From contig CP002190.1 of NCBI GenBank assembly GCA_000525675.1, forward strand, positions 124,001 through 188,000: a DNA stretch of 64,000 bases. The letters are read 5' to 3'. How positions within the stretch are numbered: position 1 is the first letter of the stretch; every line of letters starts with the position of its first letter. The notes beneath the pieces were generated by a model. That model ran no database searches, was not told where the DNA came from, and saw only the letters and a program-made list of their open reading frames with translations. The stretch comes from Bdellovibrio bacteriovorus W (GTDB lineage: Bacteria; Bdellovibrionota; Bdellovibrionia; Bdellovibrionales; Bdellovibrionaceae). Both the position numbers and the translations under genes were made by a program. Shown here piece by piece: positions 27,270 to 34,738 of the stretch.

Positions 27270-28206
27270 AGACTCTTTGTTTTCCGTTAAAGACAAAAGA
27301 CAACTCAGTTCATTTCTCACTCATGAAATGTTGTATGACTATGTGATGGGTGCTTTGGATGATGAGCGCAAACTTGCTGTGGAAAAAACTCTTGAGGTTT
27401 CTCGAGAGGCAAGATCCGATCTAGCAAAGATTCGTGCCGGCTTATCCTATATGGAAAGTCTATCTCACACTCAAGCAAACACAGCGGTGGTCGAGGGACT
27501 AGCAACTTCCGTCGGTTATATTCCGACTCTACTCAATAAATCACGTTTCCATTCATGGCCGTCGGGTTTGAAGTGGGGGTTAGAGGCGTTGGGAGTAGTC
27601 TTTGCAATTATGATTGTTTTGACGGTAACACCTTGGGAAAAAGTTTTAAACCTTGGTGATATGATGTCGGGCAAAGAAGTTATTCTTGCTGAAGTTGAAA
27701 AGAAAGTTCCTTCATTGCCAGTGGTGGAAGCTCCTCCTGAATTTGTCGATGAGGGCGTGAAAGAGGCAGCAAAGTCTGAGGTAAAAACTACGACAGAAGT
27801 CCAGAAGCCTTTGGAGATTGCGAAAGCTCCTGTGACTCCTGAGCCAGTCAAGCCAACCGTGGTTGAAACGAAGAAAGCTGCAAAGACAGATCATCCTTTG
27901 CCTGAAAGTGGCGGGTTTTTATATCGCGGTGATATCGCGATTACCAACATTGATGTTGTCGGACCTAAGATCACTGAGAAGATCAACGAGCTAGGCGGTA
28001 GAAAGGCTGGCTCGGTGGAGTTAGGTTGGAAAAGAACTCCAAGTTCCATATACTATCACTTTACGATTCCTGAAGCTAAGTACCGGGATCTTTTGACGTA
28101 TTTAGATACTTATGGAAAGACTAAAATCGTCAAAGAAAAACATCCTCGCGTAATGAGTGATGGAATCATCCGATTGATTATTAATGTGGATGAAGCGAAG
28201 AAGTGA
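27259..28206 (+). CDS. Anti-sigma-factor-like single-pass membrane protein
   Basis: A 315-residue protein. Residues about 20-70 (THEMLYDYVMGALDDERKLA) resemble the cytoplasmic helical domain of ZAS-type anti-sigma factors, but without the zinc His/Cys residues. One membrane helix lies at about 108-128 (GLKWGLEALGVVFAIMIVLT in that area), followed by a Pro/Glu/Lys-rich linker and a periplasmic domain (about 215-315). It overlaps the sigma-like gene (11 nt) and the kinase gene (4 nt, GTGA). The role as anti-sigma is inferred from layout and context. Confidence 0.65.
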   Translation: MSHKDSLFSVKDKRQLSSFLTHEMLYDYVMGALDDERKLAVEKTLEVSREARSDLAKIRAGLSYMESLSHTQANTAVVEGLATSVGYIPTLLNKSRFHSWPSGLKWGLEALGVVFAIMIVLTVTPWEKVLNLGDMMSGKEVILAEVEKKVPSLPVVEAPPEFVDEGVKEAAKSEVKTTTEVQKPLEIAKAPVTPEPVKPTVVETKKAAKTDHPLPESGGFLYRGDIAITNIDVVGPKITEKINELGGRKAGSVELGWKRTPSSIYYHFTIPEAKYRDLLTYLDTYGKTKIVKEKHPRVMSDGIIRLIINVDEAKK

Positions 28207-30155
28207 AGACCCTCCGGCGCAAACCTAAAAGATCATTGAGAACAATTTTGATTGTTTGGTTCGTGCTATTTTCTGTTGTGCCATTGGCTTTTGTCACTGG
28301 CTACTCCATGTTGAAATATGAAAAGGCCATTGATCGCGAACTGTCTCAAAGACTGAGTGGCAATGCGCGAGAAATCGAAGTCGCCCTTAGTGAATTCAAA
28401 GATAATCTAGAACAGAAACGCGATATCTATATCAAGAATCCAAGTTTGGTGTATCACCTTGCAATGGGTGAGGGCGCGACCATCCGAGGACTTGCTTCTC
28501 AGTGGATCAAGACAGATGCGGCCTCTTCTTTGACATTTTTTAATCGTGAAGGTCGAATGCTGGCCTCGGTTTTTAAAGATGAAAAACAAAACGTCAGAAG
28601 CTTTGTACCCTCGCAAGATGCTGTTTTTCTCTCAGCAAAATACATGGCAGAGCTCAAAGGATCTTCCGAAGTTGTTCTTGCAGAATTTAGTGATAAGCAG
28701 AAGGTGAACCTTATCCAAATCACGAAAGTGATCGGTGCTGGGGGACGCATTGTCGGTTACTTAGAACAAACGGTGGATTTAAATCGCGCTTTTGTCTCAC
28801 GCATGAAACAGCGTTTGAAGCTTGAGATGATGATCTTTAAAGACTCCGGCGAAGTGGTCGTTGCGAGTCATTCCGATTTTATGCTTTATAAGAAAGACTT
28901 TTTTAAGTCTTATTTTAGACCTGGGGCGGAGCCTTTCTTTGACCTGAATCTTCGTCAAGAGCCGTATGGATTTTTAATTTATCCATTGGATTGGGGAATC
29001 ACAAAGTTTTATGTGGCTCTTGGAGCTTCAAAGAGTGATGCCAAAGATGTTCTAAAAAATGTTAACGTCGCTTTCATTTCAGTTGTTGGCGCTGTGATCA
29101 TCCTTTTAATTATTACTATCTTAGTAACTTCAAGTTGGGTTTTAAAACCTCTCTATGAGTTGGTAGATGCTCTGCAATCCTTTGAGTCCCAGGAACAAGC
29201 CGTCACGATTCCGGTGAAGAACGATACGGAAATCGGTCTTTTAACAGAGTCTTTCAATGAGATGAGTAAAAAGATCTGGCAAGCTCGTTCGGATTTAAGA
29301 GCAAAAATTGTAGAGCTAGAAGGCGCCAACAAAGAGCTTAAAGATACTCAAACAAAACTTGTCCATTCAGCTAAGATGGTGAGCTTAGGTCAACTTGTTG
29401 CTGGTGTTGCGCATGAGTTGAATAATCCTATTGGATTTATCTATAGCAATATGACCCATTTAAAAGATTATTCCGAAAAGCTTATTGAAATTGTAAATGT
29501 GGCAGAAAAGAATCCAGCAAATCTTCCAGCAATTAAAGATGAGTATGAATTTGACTACATTGTCAGCGATTTACCAAAGCTTGTAGCAAGTTGCCAAGAT
29601 GGAGCGCGAAGAACTCGCGATATCGTTTTAGGTCTTCGTAATTTCTCACGCCTTGAAGAAGCTAAGCTGCAAGAGATCGATGTTCATCAAAGTTTGGATA
29701 CGACTTTGAATCTCTTGCAGGGTGAGATTAAAAATAGAATCACAATCCATCGTCAGTATGAGCCGATTCCGCATATCTATTGTTACGCAAGTCAGATCAA
29801 TCAGGTCTTTATGAATATTCTCTCAAACGCTGTGCAAGCAGTGGATGAAGGTGGACATATCTGGATCTCGACAATTCCACTTAAAGGTTATAGAGACGAA
29901 AAAGATCGCCGCGGTTGGGTGCAGGTTTCTATCCAAGATAGCGGAAAAGGTATGACCTCAGAGACAGTTGAAAAAATCTTTGATCCGTTTTTCACAACAA
30001 AAGGCGTGGGTCAGGGAACGGGGTTGGGTTTAAGTATCTCCTATGGAATTATTCAAAATCATGGTGGAGAAATTCAAGTGCGCTCTGAAGAGGGAGTGGG
30101 CACAGAGTTTATAGTGATCGTTCCGATCTATCCTCCGATTCAAGAAAAGACTTAG
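28203..30155 (+). CDS. Membrane sensor histidine kinase
   Basis: A 650-residue protein starting with GTG. TM1 (about 13-35), a periplasmic Cache-like sensor (about 40-285), TM2 (about 290-312), a HAMP region (about 315-365), a coiled coil, the HisKA-type phospho-acceptor VAGVAHELNNPIGF, and a HATPase domain with NILSNAVQAV (N box), DSGKGM (G1), FDPFFTTKGVGQGTGLGLS (F and G2). The HELNNP motif is that of NtrB-like kinases. No response regulator is adjacent. Coupling to the sigma/anti-sigma genes suggests that it feeds the same envelope-sensing pathway. Confidence 0.93.
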   Translation: MKTLRRKPKRSLRTILIVWFVLFSVVPLAFVTGYSMLKYEKAIDRELSQRLSGNAREIEVALSEFKDNLEQKRDIYIKNPSLVYHLAMGEGATIRGLASQWIKTDAASSLTFFNREGRMLASVFKDEKQNVRSFVPSQDAVFLSAKYMAELKGSSEVVLAEFSDKQKVNLIQITKVIGAGGRIVGYLEQTVDLNRAFVSRMKQRLKLEMMIFKDSGEVVVASHSDFMLYKKDFFKSYFRPGAEPFFDLNLRQEPYGFLIYPLDWGITKFYVALGASKSDAKDVLKNVNVAFISVVGAVIILLIITILVTSSWVLKPLYELVDALQSFESQEQAVTIPVKNDTEIGLLTESFNEMSKKIWQARSDLRAKIVELEGANKELKDTQTKLVHSAKMVSLGQLVAGVAHELNNPIGFIYSNMTHLKDYSEKLIEIVNVAEKNPANLPAIKDEYEFDYIVSDLPKLVASCQDGARRTRDIVLGLRNFSRLEEAKLQEIDVHQSLDTTLNLLQGEIKNRITIHRQYEPIPHIYCYASQINQVFMNILSNAVQAVDEGGHIWISTIPLKGYRDEKDRRGWVQVSIQDSGKGMTSETVEKIFDPFFTTKGVGQGTGLGLSISYGIIQNHGGEIQVRSEEGVGTEFIVIVPIYPPIQEKT

Positions 30156-30225
30156 GTCCTAAGTATCTCATTAAGAGACATCTCAGCCTCAAATGTAAAT
30201 CTCTCCCTGAGGACGTGGTAGAATA

Positions 30226-30255
30226 AGGCATTAAAAGAATGCCTCATAATTTTTG
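30226..30255 (+). terminator. Probable terminator of the sigma-kinase operon
   Basis: AGGCATT (30226-30232), loop AAAAG, AATGCCT (30238-30244), then CATAATTTTT. It is 70 nt past the kinase stop and just upstream of the next promoter. Confidence 0.5.
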
Positions 30256-30265
30256 GAGATTCTTG

Positions 30266-30292
30266 TTAAGAGTTTTAATGAGGGGCCGATAA
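30266..30292 (+). promoter_or_regulatory. Sigma-28 (FliA)-type promoter with expected leaderless start
   Basis: TTAA (30266-30269), 15 bp, then a perfect GCCGATAA (30285-30292). The ATG of the next gene is exactly 8 nt later and has no properly spaced RBS, so transcription would begin at or within a base or two of the start codon. Confidence 0.6.
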
Positions 30293-30300
30293 TTACTCAT

Positions 30301-30903
30301 ATGTCTACGGAACAAAAGCCAAAAGAAAACTCAATGATGCTTGCTTTGCTTCTATTTATAGGAGCAACAGGTCTTGTGTTTGCTTATCTACAAAGCGAAG
30401 AACCTGCACCGCCAGTTTCTAAAACGCCGGCTTCCGTTCAGTCAGAGAAATTTGAAAAGTCTGTGAATCGCCATCTTATGTTTACAAACGAAAAGATGGA
30501 GCTTGAGCGTAAGCGGATGCAGCTTGAGAATGCACAGCTCATGAACGCCGACTTCAATTCAACGAAGCCACAAGAAGCCTATCAGAATCACAATAACCTT
30601 CGCCAAGATATTGATACAAGATCAGCGGATATTGCCAATGAACTCGGGCGGGGTGATAAGATTGCAGATTTATACTCACCTCACGATGTTGTGCAGCGAG
30701 AGATTTACGACGCCCAACAAGATGCTGAGTATAATCAAGCGTATCGCGAAGAGTACGCGCGCCAGTTTATTGAGAACGCACGTCGTGGTGGATACAAAGT
30801 TCGGTTGAGTGAAGATTTAAGCCGCGTGATATCTGTTCAGCCCATTTCGGGCGCTCAAAAAGGAATGGAACTTTTTTCTGGCAGTGGTGAGAGAATTCAG
30901 TAG
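30301..30903 (+). CDS. Membrane-anchored protein with coiled coil, unknown function
   Basis: About 200 residues: a short cytoplasmic N-terminus, one membrane helix (about residues 13-31), then a charged alpha-helical region with probable coiled coil (about 50-110) and a soluble C-terminal part rich in Arg, Glu and Tyr. I recognise no family. A longer frame from 30253 would include the promoter, so 30301 is preferred. It appears to be transcribed from a sigma-28-type promoter, which in Bdellovibrio would suggest attack-phase expression. Confidence 0.7.
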   Translation: MSTEQKPKENSMMLALLLFIGATGLVFAYLQSEEPAPPVSKTPASVQSEKFEKSVNRHLMFTNEKMELERKRMQLENAQLMNADFNSTKPQEAYQNHNNLRQDIDTRSADIANELGRGDKIADLYSPHDVVQREIYDAQQDAEYNQAYREEYARQFIENARRGGYKVRLSEDLSRVISVQPISGAQKGMELFSGSGERIQ

Positions 30904-30904
30904 T

Positions 30905-31327
30905 TCACTTCTTAGGTTTTATTTTAAATAGACCAGAGTCGGCCAGACTAAAATAAATATGATCCGTAAAAATAATGTGATCGTTCATTTTTATCTCAAA
31001 CACTTTGGAGAGTTGTTGGATCTTTCTTGTTATAGTCAGATCTTCAGGTGAAGGCAGTACAGATTTGCTCGGATGATTGTGAGCTAAGATGAATGAGCAG
31101 GCATTATTGAGTATCAGTGTGCGAAAGATATCTCGAGGATGAATCAAGCATGCATTGGCTGTCCCTCTAAATACCATATCAAGAGAAATCAAATGAAGTT
31201 GTGTGTCCAAAGAAATCACCCACACTTCCTCGGAAAATGGGTTGAACTTTGATTTTAGGAGATGAAAGGCCTCGGAGCTCGAATTGACTTCAATCATAGA
31301 TAAGACTTTATTCAAAGAATCCCCCAC
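30905..31327 (-). CDS. RadC-like JAB/MPN domain protein, short form
   Basis: A 140-residue protein that corresponds to the C-terminal MPN/JAB domain of RadC-family proteins: FILAHNHPSKSVLPSPEDLTIT holds the HxH...S..D metal site (shown in part: HNHPS and PSPEDLT), followed by NDHIIFTD. The N-terminal helix-hairpin-helix part of full-length RadC (about 220 residues) is absent. The frame starts with GTG at 31327; a TTG at 31315 with GGGGGA upstream is an alternative. Function of the family is unsettled. Its stop is 2 nt from the convergent gene's stop. Confidence 0.8.
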   Translation of the reverse strand: MGDSLNKVLSMIEVNSSSEAFHLLKSKFNPFSEEVWVISLDTQLHLISLDMVFRGTANACLIHPRDIFRTLILNNACSFILAHNHPSKSVLPSPEDLTITRKIQQLSKVFEIKMNDHIIFTDHIYFSLADSGLFKIKPKK

Positions 31328-31437
31328 CTAAGTTAGAGTCTAATGCTCTCGGGGAGGTTCGGATTGGGACTTGCTTGTCCGAATCACTATGGCATATTCT
31401 TGGACTGTGCCGGAAAACTGGCGATGAAAGGTGATCT

Positions 31438-32040
31438 ATGAATTTCAAATCTATCTTTGTAGCAAGCGTGTCTTTAGTAGTGGCGGGTTCACTTGTATCC
31501 TGCGGTCCAAAAGCCTTTGTTAAAGGTCAGTATGATGACGTTCAACGCGAGAATCTCTTAAATGACCAATGGTCAGAAACTGATATGCAAAAAGCAGTTG
31601 CTGATTTAGTTGGAAGTTTAACAAAGGCACCTTCTATCGGAGCAGCTCCGAAGATGCCAGTTGTGATGGTGACGGGCTTGCAAAATAAAACAAGCGAGCA
31701 CATAGATACTCAAAGTATCATGGACATGATCCGCGTCGAACTTATGAAAACAGGGCGAGTGGCATTCATTGATAAAGAAGCTCGTGAAGATATCGCAAAC
31801 GAGTACAACTATCAAAACTCAGGTATGGTTGGTAAGAATCAATCGGGCCCAGGTCAACAAGTAGGTGCGGACTTTATCATTAACGGTCGCTTGGATTCGA
31901 TTGTTCAAGAGGTTGGTAAGGATAAAACAGTTTATTATAAACTGACTTTAAACTTAACAGACTTAAAAACCAGCATGATCACTTGGTCTGATCAAAAACA
32001 AATTCGCAAAACGTTTAAAAAGAAAACGATCGGTCTTTAA
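31438..32040 (+). CDS. lpoB: LpoB-family penicillin-binding-protein activator lipoprotein
   Basis: A 200-residue protein with lipobox LVSC (Cys22). The mature part matches LpoB: VVMVTGLQNKTSEHIDT, a helix with IRVELMKTGRVAFID, QVGADFIINGRLDSI, and YYKLTLNLTDLKTSMITW. LpoB sits in the outer membrane and activates PBP1b peptidoglycan synthase. It is followed after 3 nt by a TPR lipoprotein, and this pairing recurs in related genomes as far as I know, suggesting a shared envelope role. Confidence 0.9.
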   Translation: MNFKSIFVASVSLVVAGSLVSCGPKAFVKGQYDDVQRENLLNDQWSETDMQKAVADLVGSLTKAPSIGAAPKMPVVMVTGLQNKTSEHIDTQSIMDMIRVELMKTGRVAFIDKEAREDIANEYNYQNSGMVGKNQSGPGQQVGADFIINGRLDSIVQEVGKDKTVYYKLTLNLTDLKTSMITWSDQKQIRKTFKKKTIGL

Positions 32041-32043
32041 TAC

Positions 32044-33285
32044 ATGAAATTTCTAGTACGCAAGCCAACTCTTTGGGTTGGCTTCGTTCTTTCTACTTTA
32101 CTTGTGAGTTGTGCGACTTATCAGGGGAAAGTCGAAGGGGCGCGCCGTGCTCTCTTGCATCATGATTATCAAAAAGCTTTAACTGAACTAGCTCCATTAG
32201 CAGAAAAACAAGATGGAGATCAGCTCGTTTATCTTTTGGACTATGCCGTGTCTCAGCAGTTGGCTGGAGACCTCAAGGGCAGCAATCAAACTTTCCTCAA
32301 AGCAGAACGTCTTTCTGAAGCCGTAGATTATCAATCTGTTTCAAGAATTGCCGGATCTCTAGCTCTTAACGAAGAAATGGTTCAATATAAGGGCGACACT
32401 TTCGAAAAAGTTTTCATCAATGCTTTTTTGGCGATGAACTTTTTAGAAATGGGCGATCTTGATAGTGCGCTGGTCGAAGCGCGAAGAATCAATGAGAAAT
32501 ATCAAAAGTATCGTGCGGATGAAGAGAAATCATATGCTCTAAATCCCTTCAGCAAATATCTATCGGCCATTATTTGGGAAGCCAATGGGAGTTATGACGA
32601 CGCCTATATTGCTTACAATGATGCCTATAAAATTGATCCTTCAATTCCCAGTATCGGCGAAGATCTAATTCGTTCGGCAAAGCTTGCGCGTAGAACCGAT
32701 GCCTATAATCAATGGAAGAAGAAGTTTCCTCAGGTGGTCGAAGATCCACAATGGTATGATAATTCTAAGGGAGAAGTGATTCTTCTTTATCAACAAGGCT
32801 GGGGGCCCCGTAAGGTCACGACACAGAATCAATATCGTTTTCCAGTGTTAATGCCGGTGCCAAGTCAGACTCAGGCCGCACAGATTCAAGTAGGGAATCA
32901 ACAGAAAAGTACTTCTATGATTTACGATGTGCAGACGGCCGCGATTAAAACTCTGAATGAAGATCAGGGTATTCTTGTGGCAAAGCGAGTTGCGGGTCTA
33001 GCGACGAAGGCTGTTCTTGCTGATCAAGTTCGCCAAAAAGATGATCTCTTAGGAAGTTTGGTATGGATTGCGCTCAATGTGGCAGACCGAGCGGATCTTC
33101 GCCAGTGGTCTACACTTCCACAATCCATTCAAATTGCGAGAGTTCGTTTGGAACCAGGGATGTATCAAGCCGATATTCAAGGGATAGGCTCTTCGGGGCA
33201 AAGTACAGGGGAGCAGTTGGAGCAAAAGAACGTCCCTGTGCGAGCGGGAAAGAAGACATTTATAGTTTGGCGTTCTTTGAAGTAG
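32044..33285 (+). CDS. TPR-repeat lipoprotein downstream of lpoB
   Basis: A 413-residue lipoprotein with lipobox LVSC (Cys23). Helical TPR-like repeats occupy about residues 30-220 (RRALLHHDYQKALTELAPL, ALVEARRINEKY, and AYIAYNDAYKIDPSIP), followed by a C-terminal beta-rich domain that ends close to GKKTFIVWRSL. It resembles the COG3014-type proteins found with lpoB. It is probably an outer-membrane scaffold for peptidoglycan synthesis, by context only. Confidence 0.8.
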   Translation: MKFLVRKPTLWVGFVLSTLLVSCATYQGKVEGARRALLHHDYQKALTELAPLAEKQDGDQLVYLLDYAVSQQLAGDLKGSNQTFLKAERLSEAVDYQSVSRIAGSLALNEEMVQYKGDTFEKVFINAFLAMNFLEMGDLDSALVEARRINEKYQKYRADEEKSYALNPFSKYLSAIIWEANGSYDDAYIAYNDAYKIDPSIPSIGEDLIRSAKLARRTDAYNQWKKKFPQVVEDPQWYDNSKGEVILLYQQGWGPRKVTTQNQYRFPVLMPVPSQTQAAQIQVGNQQKSTSMIYDVQTAAIKTLNEDQGILVAKRVAGLATKAVLADQVRQKDDLLGSLVWIALNVADRADLRQWSTLPQSIQIARVRLEPGMYQADIQGIGSSGQSTGEQLEQKNVPVRAGKKTFIVWRSLK

Positions 33286-33302
33286 AAAAAAGGCAAAAAA
33301 AA

Positions 33303-33326
33303 AGGCTCTTAAAAAGAGCCTTTTTA
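33303..33326. terminator. Bidirectional terminator
   Basis: AGGCTCTT (33303-33310), AAA, AAGAGCCT (33314-33321), with A run before and T run after. It separates the lpoB operon from the convergent PHB-regulator-like gene. Confidence 0.85.
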
Positions 33327-33350
33327 ATTTAACGATTAAGATCTCAATAC

Positions 33351-33896
33351 TTAGTTGCTCATCAAAGAAGAGCCTGGAAGATTTGGAGTCTCGTCGTCTT
33401 GTTGTAAGCCTGGCAATACAGTCGCTTTTTCAGCAGCAACTTTAGCAGTTGTGTCTGTGTTGTAGCGAGTTGCAGCTGTAGCTACACGGTTTTCAAGATT
33501 TTGTTTCACGCTGTCAGCAGACGCGCTTTCAACAACAGTGTTTACTTGTTGTTTTGTCATATAATCCTGAGGGAATGCACCTAGCTTCGCAAGATAGCCA
33601 GAAATACTTCCGTTACCGTTTTGAATGATCTCACGAAGAGTGAATAGAGGAGCATACTGAGATGCTTTCTTTTCAGCTTCGAAGATGATTTGTGTCAAAG
33701 TTGCAGCAGTGATGTCATTTTTAGACTTATTGTCGATGACCATAACTTCTTCATTTGCACGGATCATCTTAGCAATATCATCCAAAGTGACGTAGCAGCT
33801 TTGTTGAGTGTCATAAAGTTTACGGTTCTGATAACGCTTGATGATTTTAACTTTAGAATTTGGCTTAGATGTCATTGTTTCGTTTTGGTTGATCAA
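33351..33896 (-). CDS. PHB/PHA accumulation regulator-like DNA-binding protein
   Basis: About 181 residues. The N-terminal domain (about 15-75) matches the PHB_acc_N DNA-binding family: KIIKRYQNRKLYDTQQSCYVTLDDIA, of which KRYQNRKLYDT is the hallmark. The rest is helical and Ala/Thr/Gln-rich. I chose a TTG start at 33896 because GGGAGG lies 5 nt upstream; the ATG at 33875 has no RBS. The family controls polyhydroxyalkanoate granule genes in other bacteria; no PHA synthase is in the window, so the target is open. Confidence 0.85.
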   Translation of the reverse strand: MINQNETMTSKPNSKVKIIKRYQNRKLYDTQQSCYVTLDDIAKMIRANEEVMVIDNKSKNDITAATLTQIIFEAEKKASQYAPLFTLREIIQNGNGSISGYLAKLGAFPQDYMTKQQVNTVVESASADSVKQNLENRVATAATRYNTDTTAKVAAEKATVLPGLQQDDETPNLPGSSLMSN

Positions 33897-33979
33897 AATG
33901 CCTCCCAATTTGAAAATTTCCCCAAAGTTTCCCAGGGGCAGATGCCTTATGATTCGGCGTGCCCTTGGCAGTTGGGCGC

Positions 33980-34008
33980 AACCTAACTCTGCCGCCACCC
34001 CTTGTCAA
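33980..34008 (-). promoter_or_regulatory. Sigma-70 promoter of the PHB-regulator-like gene
   Basis: On the minus strand a perfect -35 TTGACA (34008-34003), 17 bp, and TAGGTT (33985-33980). It lies about 85 nt upstream of the TTG start. Confidence 0.6.
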
Positions 34009-34094
34009 GAGTCCTAAAACCCAAAAGAAAAGACTCCAGGCGTTAAACTATATCAAATAAAGGTGAGTTTCTATTTTTAGGGGGGACTTAGGTC

Positions 34095-34122
34095 TAAAGT
34101 TTTTGCAAAAAGATGCCGAAAC
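34095..34122 (+). promoter_or_regulatory. Sigma-28-like promoter
   Basis: TAAAGTTT (34095-34102), a perfect match to the enterobacterial FliA -35, 12 bp, then GCCGAAAC (34115-34122), six of eight bases of the -10. The next gene starts 36 nt downstream. Confidence 0.45.
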
Positions 34123-34158
34123 AGAGAAGTTCTCAAATATTTTAACAAACGAAATTTG

Positions 34159-34647
34159 ATGAAAATTAAATTAAATCAGACACTTATTAGCACGTTTCGA
34201 GATCCCCAGATGACTTTGATGGTTCTGGTGGCAGGAATTACAATTCTGCCTTTAGGTCTGCAATCCCGTGATAATAAAACCGAGCAAACCCTCGTCCTTG
34301 CTGAAGAAATAGGCACTCAAGTTGTTGCTATTTATCGCGACGCATCCCGCATGGAGCCTGAAAAGGGGCGAACTCCTGCCTCTGTGGCGAAAAAAGCGGG
34401 ACTGCGAGGCCTGAGGGAAGAGTTCCGATCGACGGGAACAACGGGCAAGGATCCTTGGGGGACTCCGTTTCAGTATCGCCTGATATCCGAAGATGACTCA
34501 GGGAATGTGCGCATCCTTGTTTGGTCGGCGGGCCCCAATAAGAAGATCGAATCGTTTGAGCTTTTAGACGAGGGCAAAGAGATCAAATATCAGCCGGTTT
34601 ATTCAGGGGATGATTTGGGAGTTCTTCTGAGTATGTCTCAAAAATAG
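34159..34647 (+). CDS. Pseudopilin-like protein (GspG C-terminal-like)
   Basis: About 162 residues. One hydrophobic helix near residues 17-36 is followed by a helical stretch and a C-terminal part with GKDPWGTPFQYR and ILVWSAGPNKK, which closely resembles the DPWGxPYQY...SxGxDG region of type II secretion major pseudopilins. However, no prepilin-peptidase cleavage motif (G-F-T-L-x-E) is visible. It may be a membrane protein using a GspG-like domain. The ATG has no good RBS; a TTG one codon earlier is an alternative. Confidence 0.65.
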   Translation: MKIKLNQTLISTFRDPQMTLMVLVAGITILPLGLQSRDNKTEQTLVLAEEIGTQVVAIYRDASRMEPEKGRTPASVAKKAGLRGLREEFRSTGTTGKDPWGTPFQYRLISEDDSGNVRILVWSAGPNKKIESFELLDEGKEIKYQPVYSGDDLGVLLSMSQK

Positions 34648-34690
34648 ACGTTTTTTTACCCGCGCAAAGTCCTGTTCTATCCTGTCTCAT

Positions 34691-34717
34691 TAAGAAAATT
34701 CAATTTTTTGCCGATGT
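34691..34717 (+). promoter_or_regulatory. Sigma-28-like promoter of the TPR lipoprotein gene
   Basis: TAAG (34691-34694), 15 bp, then GCCGATGT (34710-34717), six of eight bases of the FliA -10. The gene's AAGGAG RBS and ATG (34739) follow at normal distance. Confidence 0.45.
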
Positions 34718-34738
34718 CACCTGTATCAAGGAGCTCTG

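Noticed and set aside
30150-30164. Palindrome ACTTAGG-T-CCTAAGT at the kinase stop
   Set aside because: Short and overlapping the stop codon; no T run and no supporting context.
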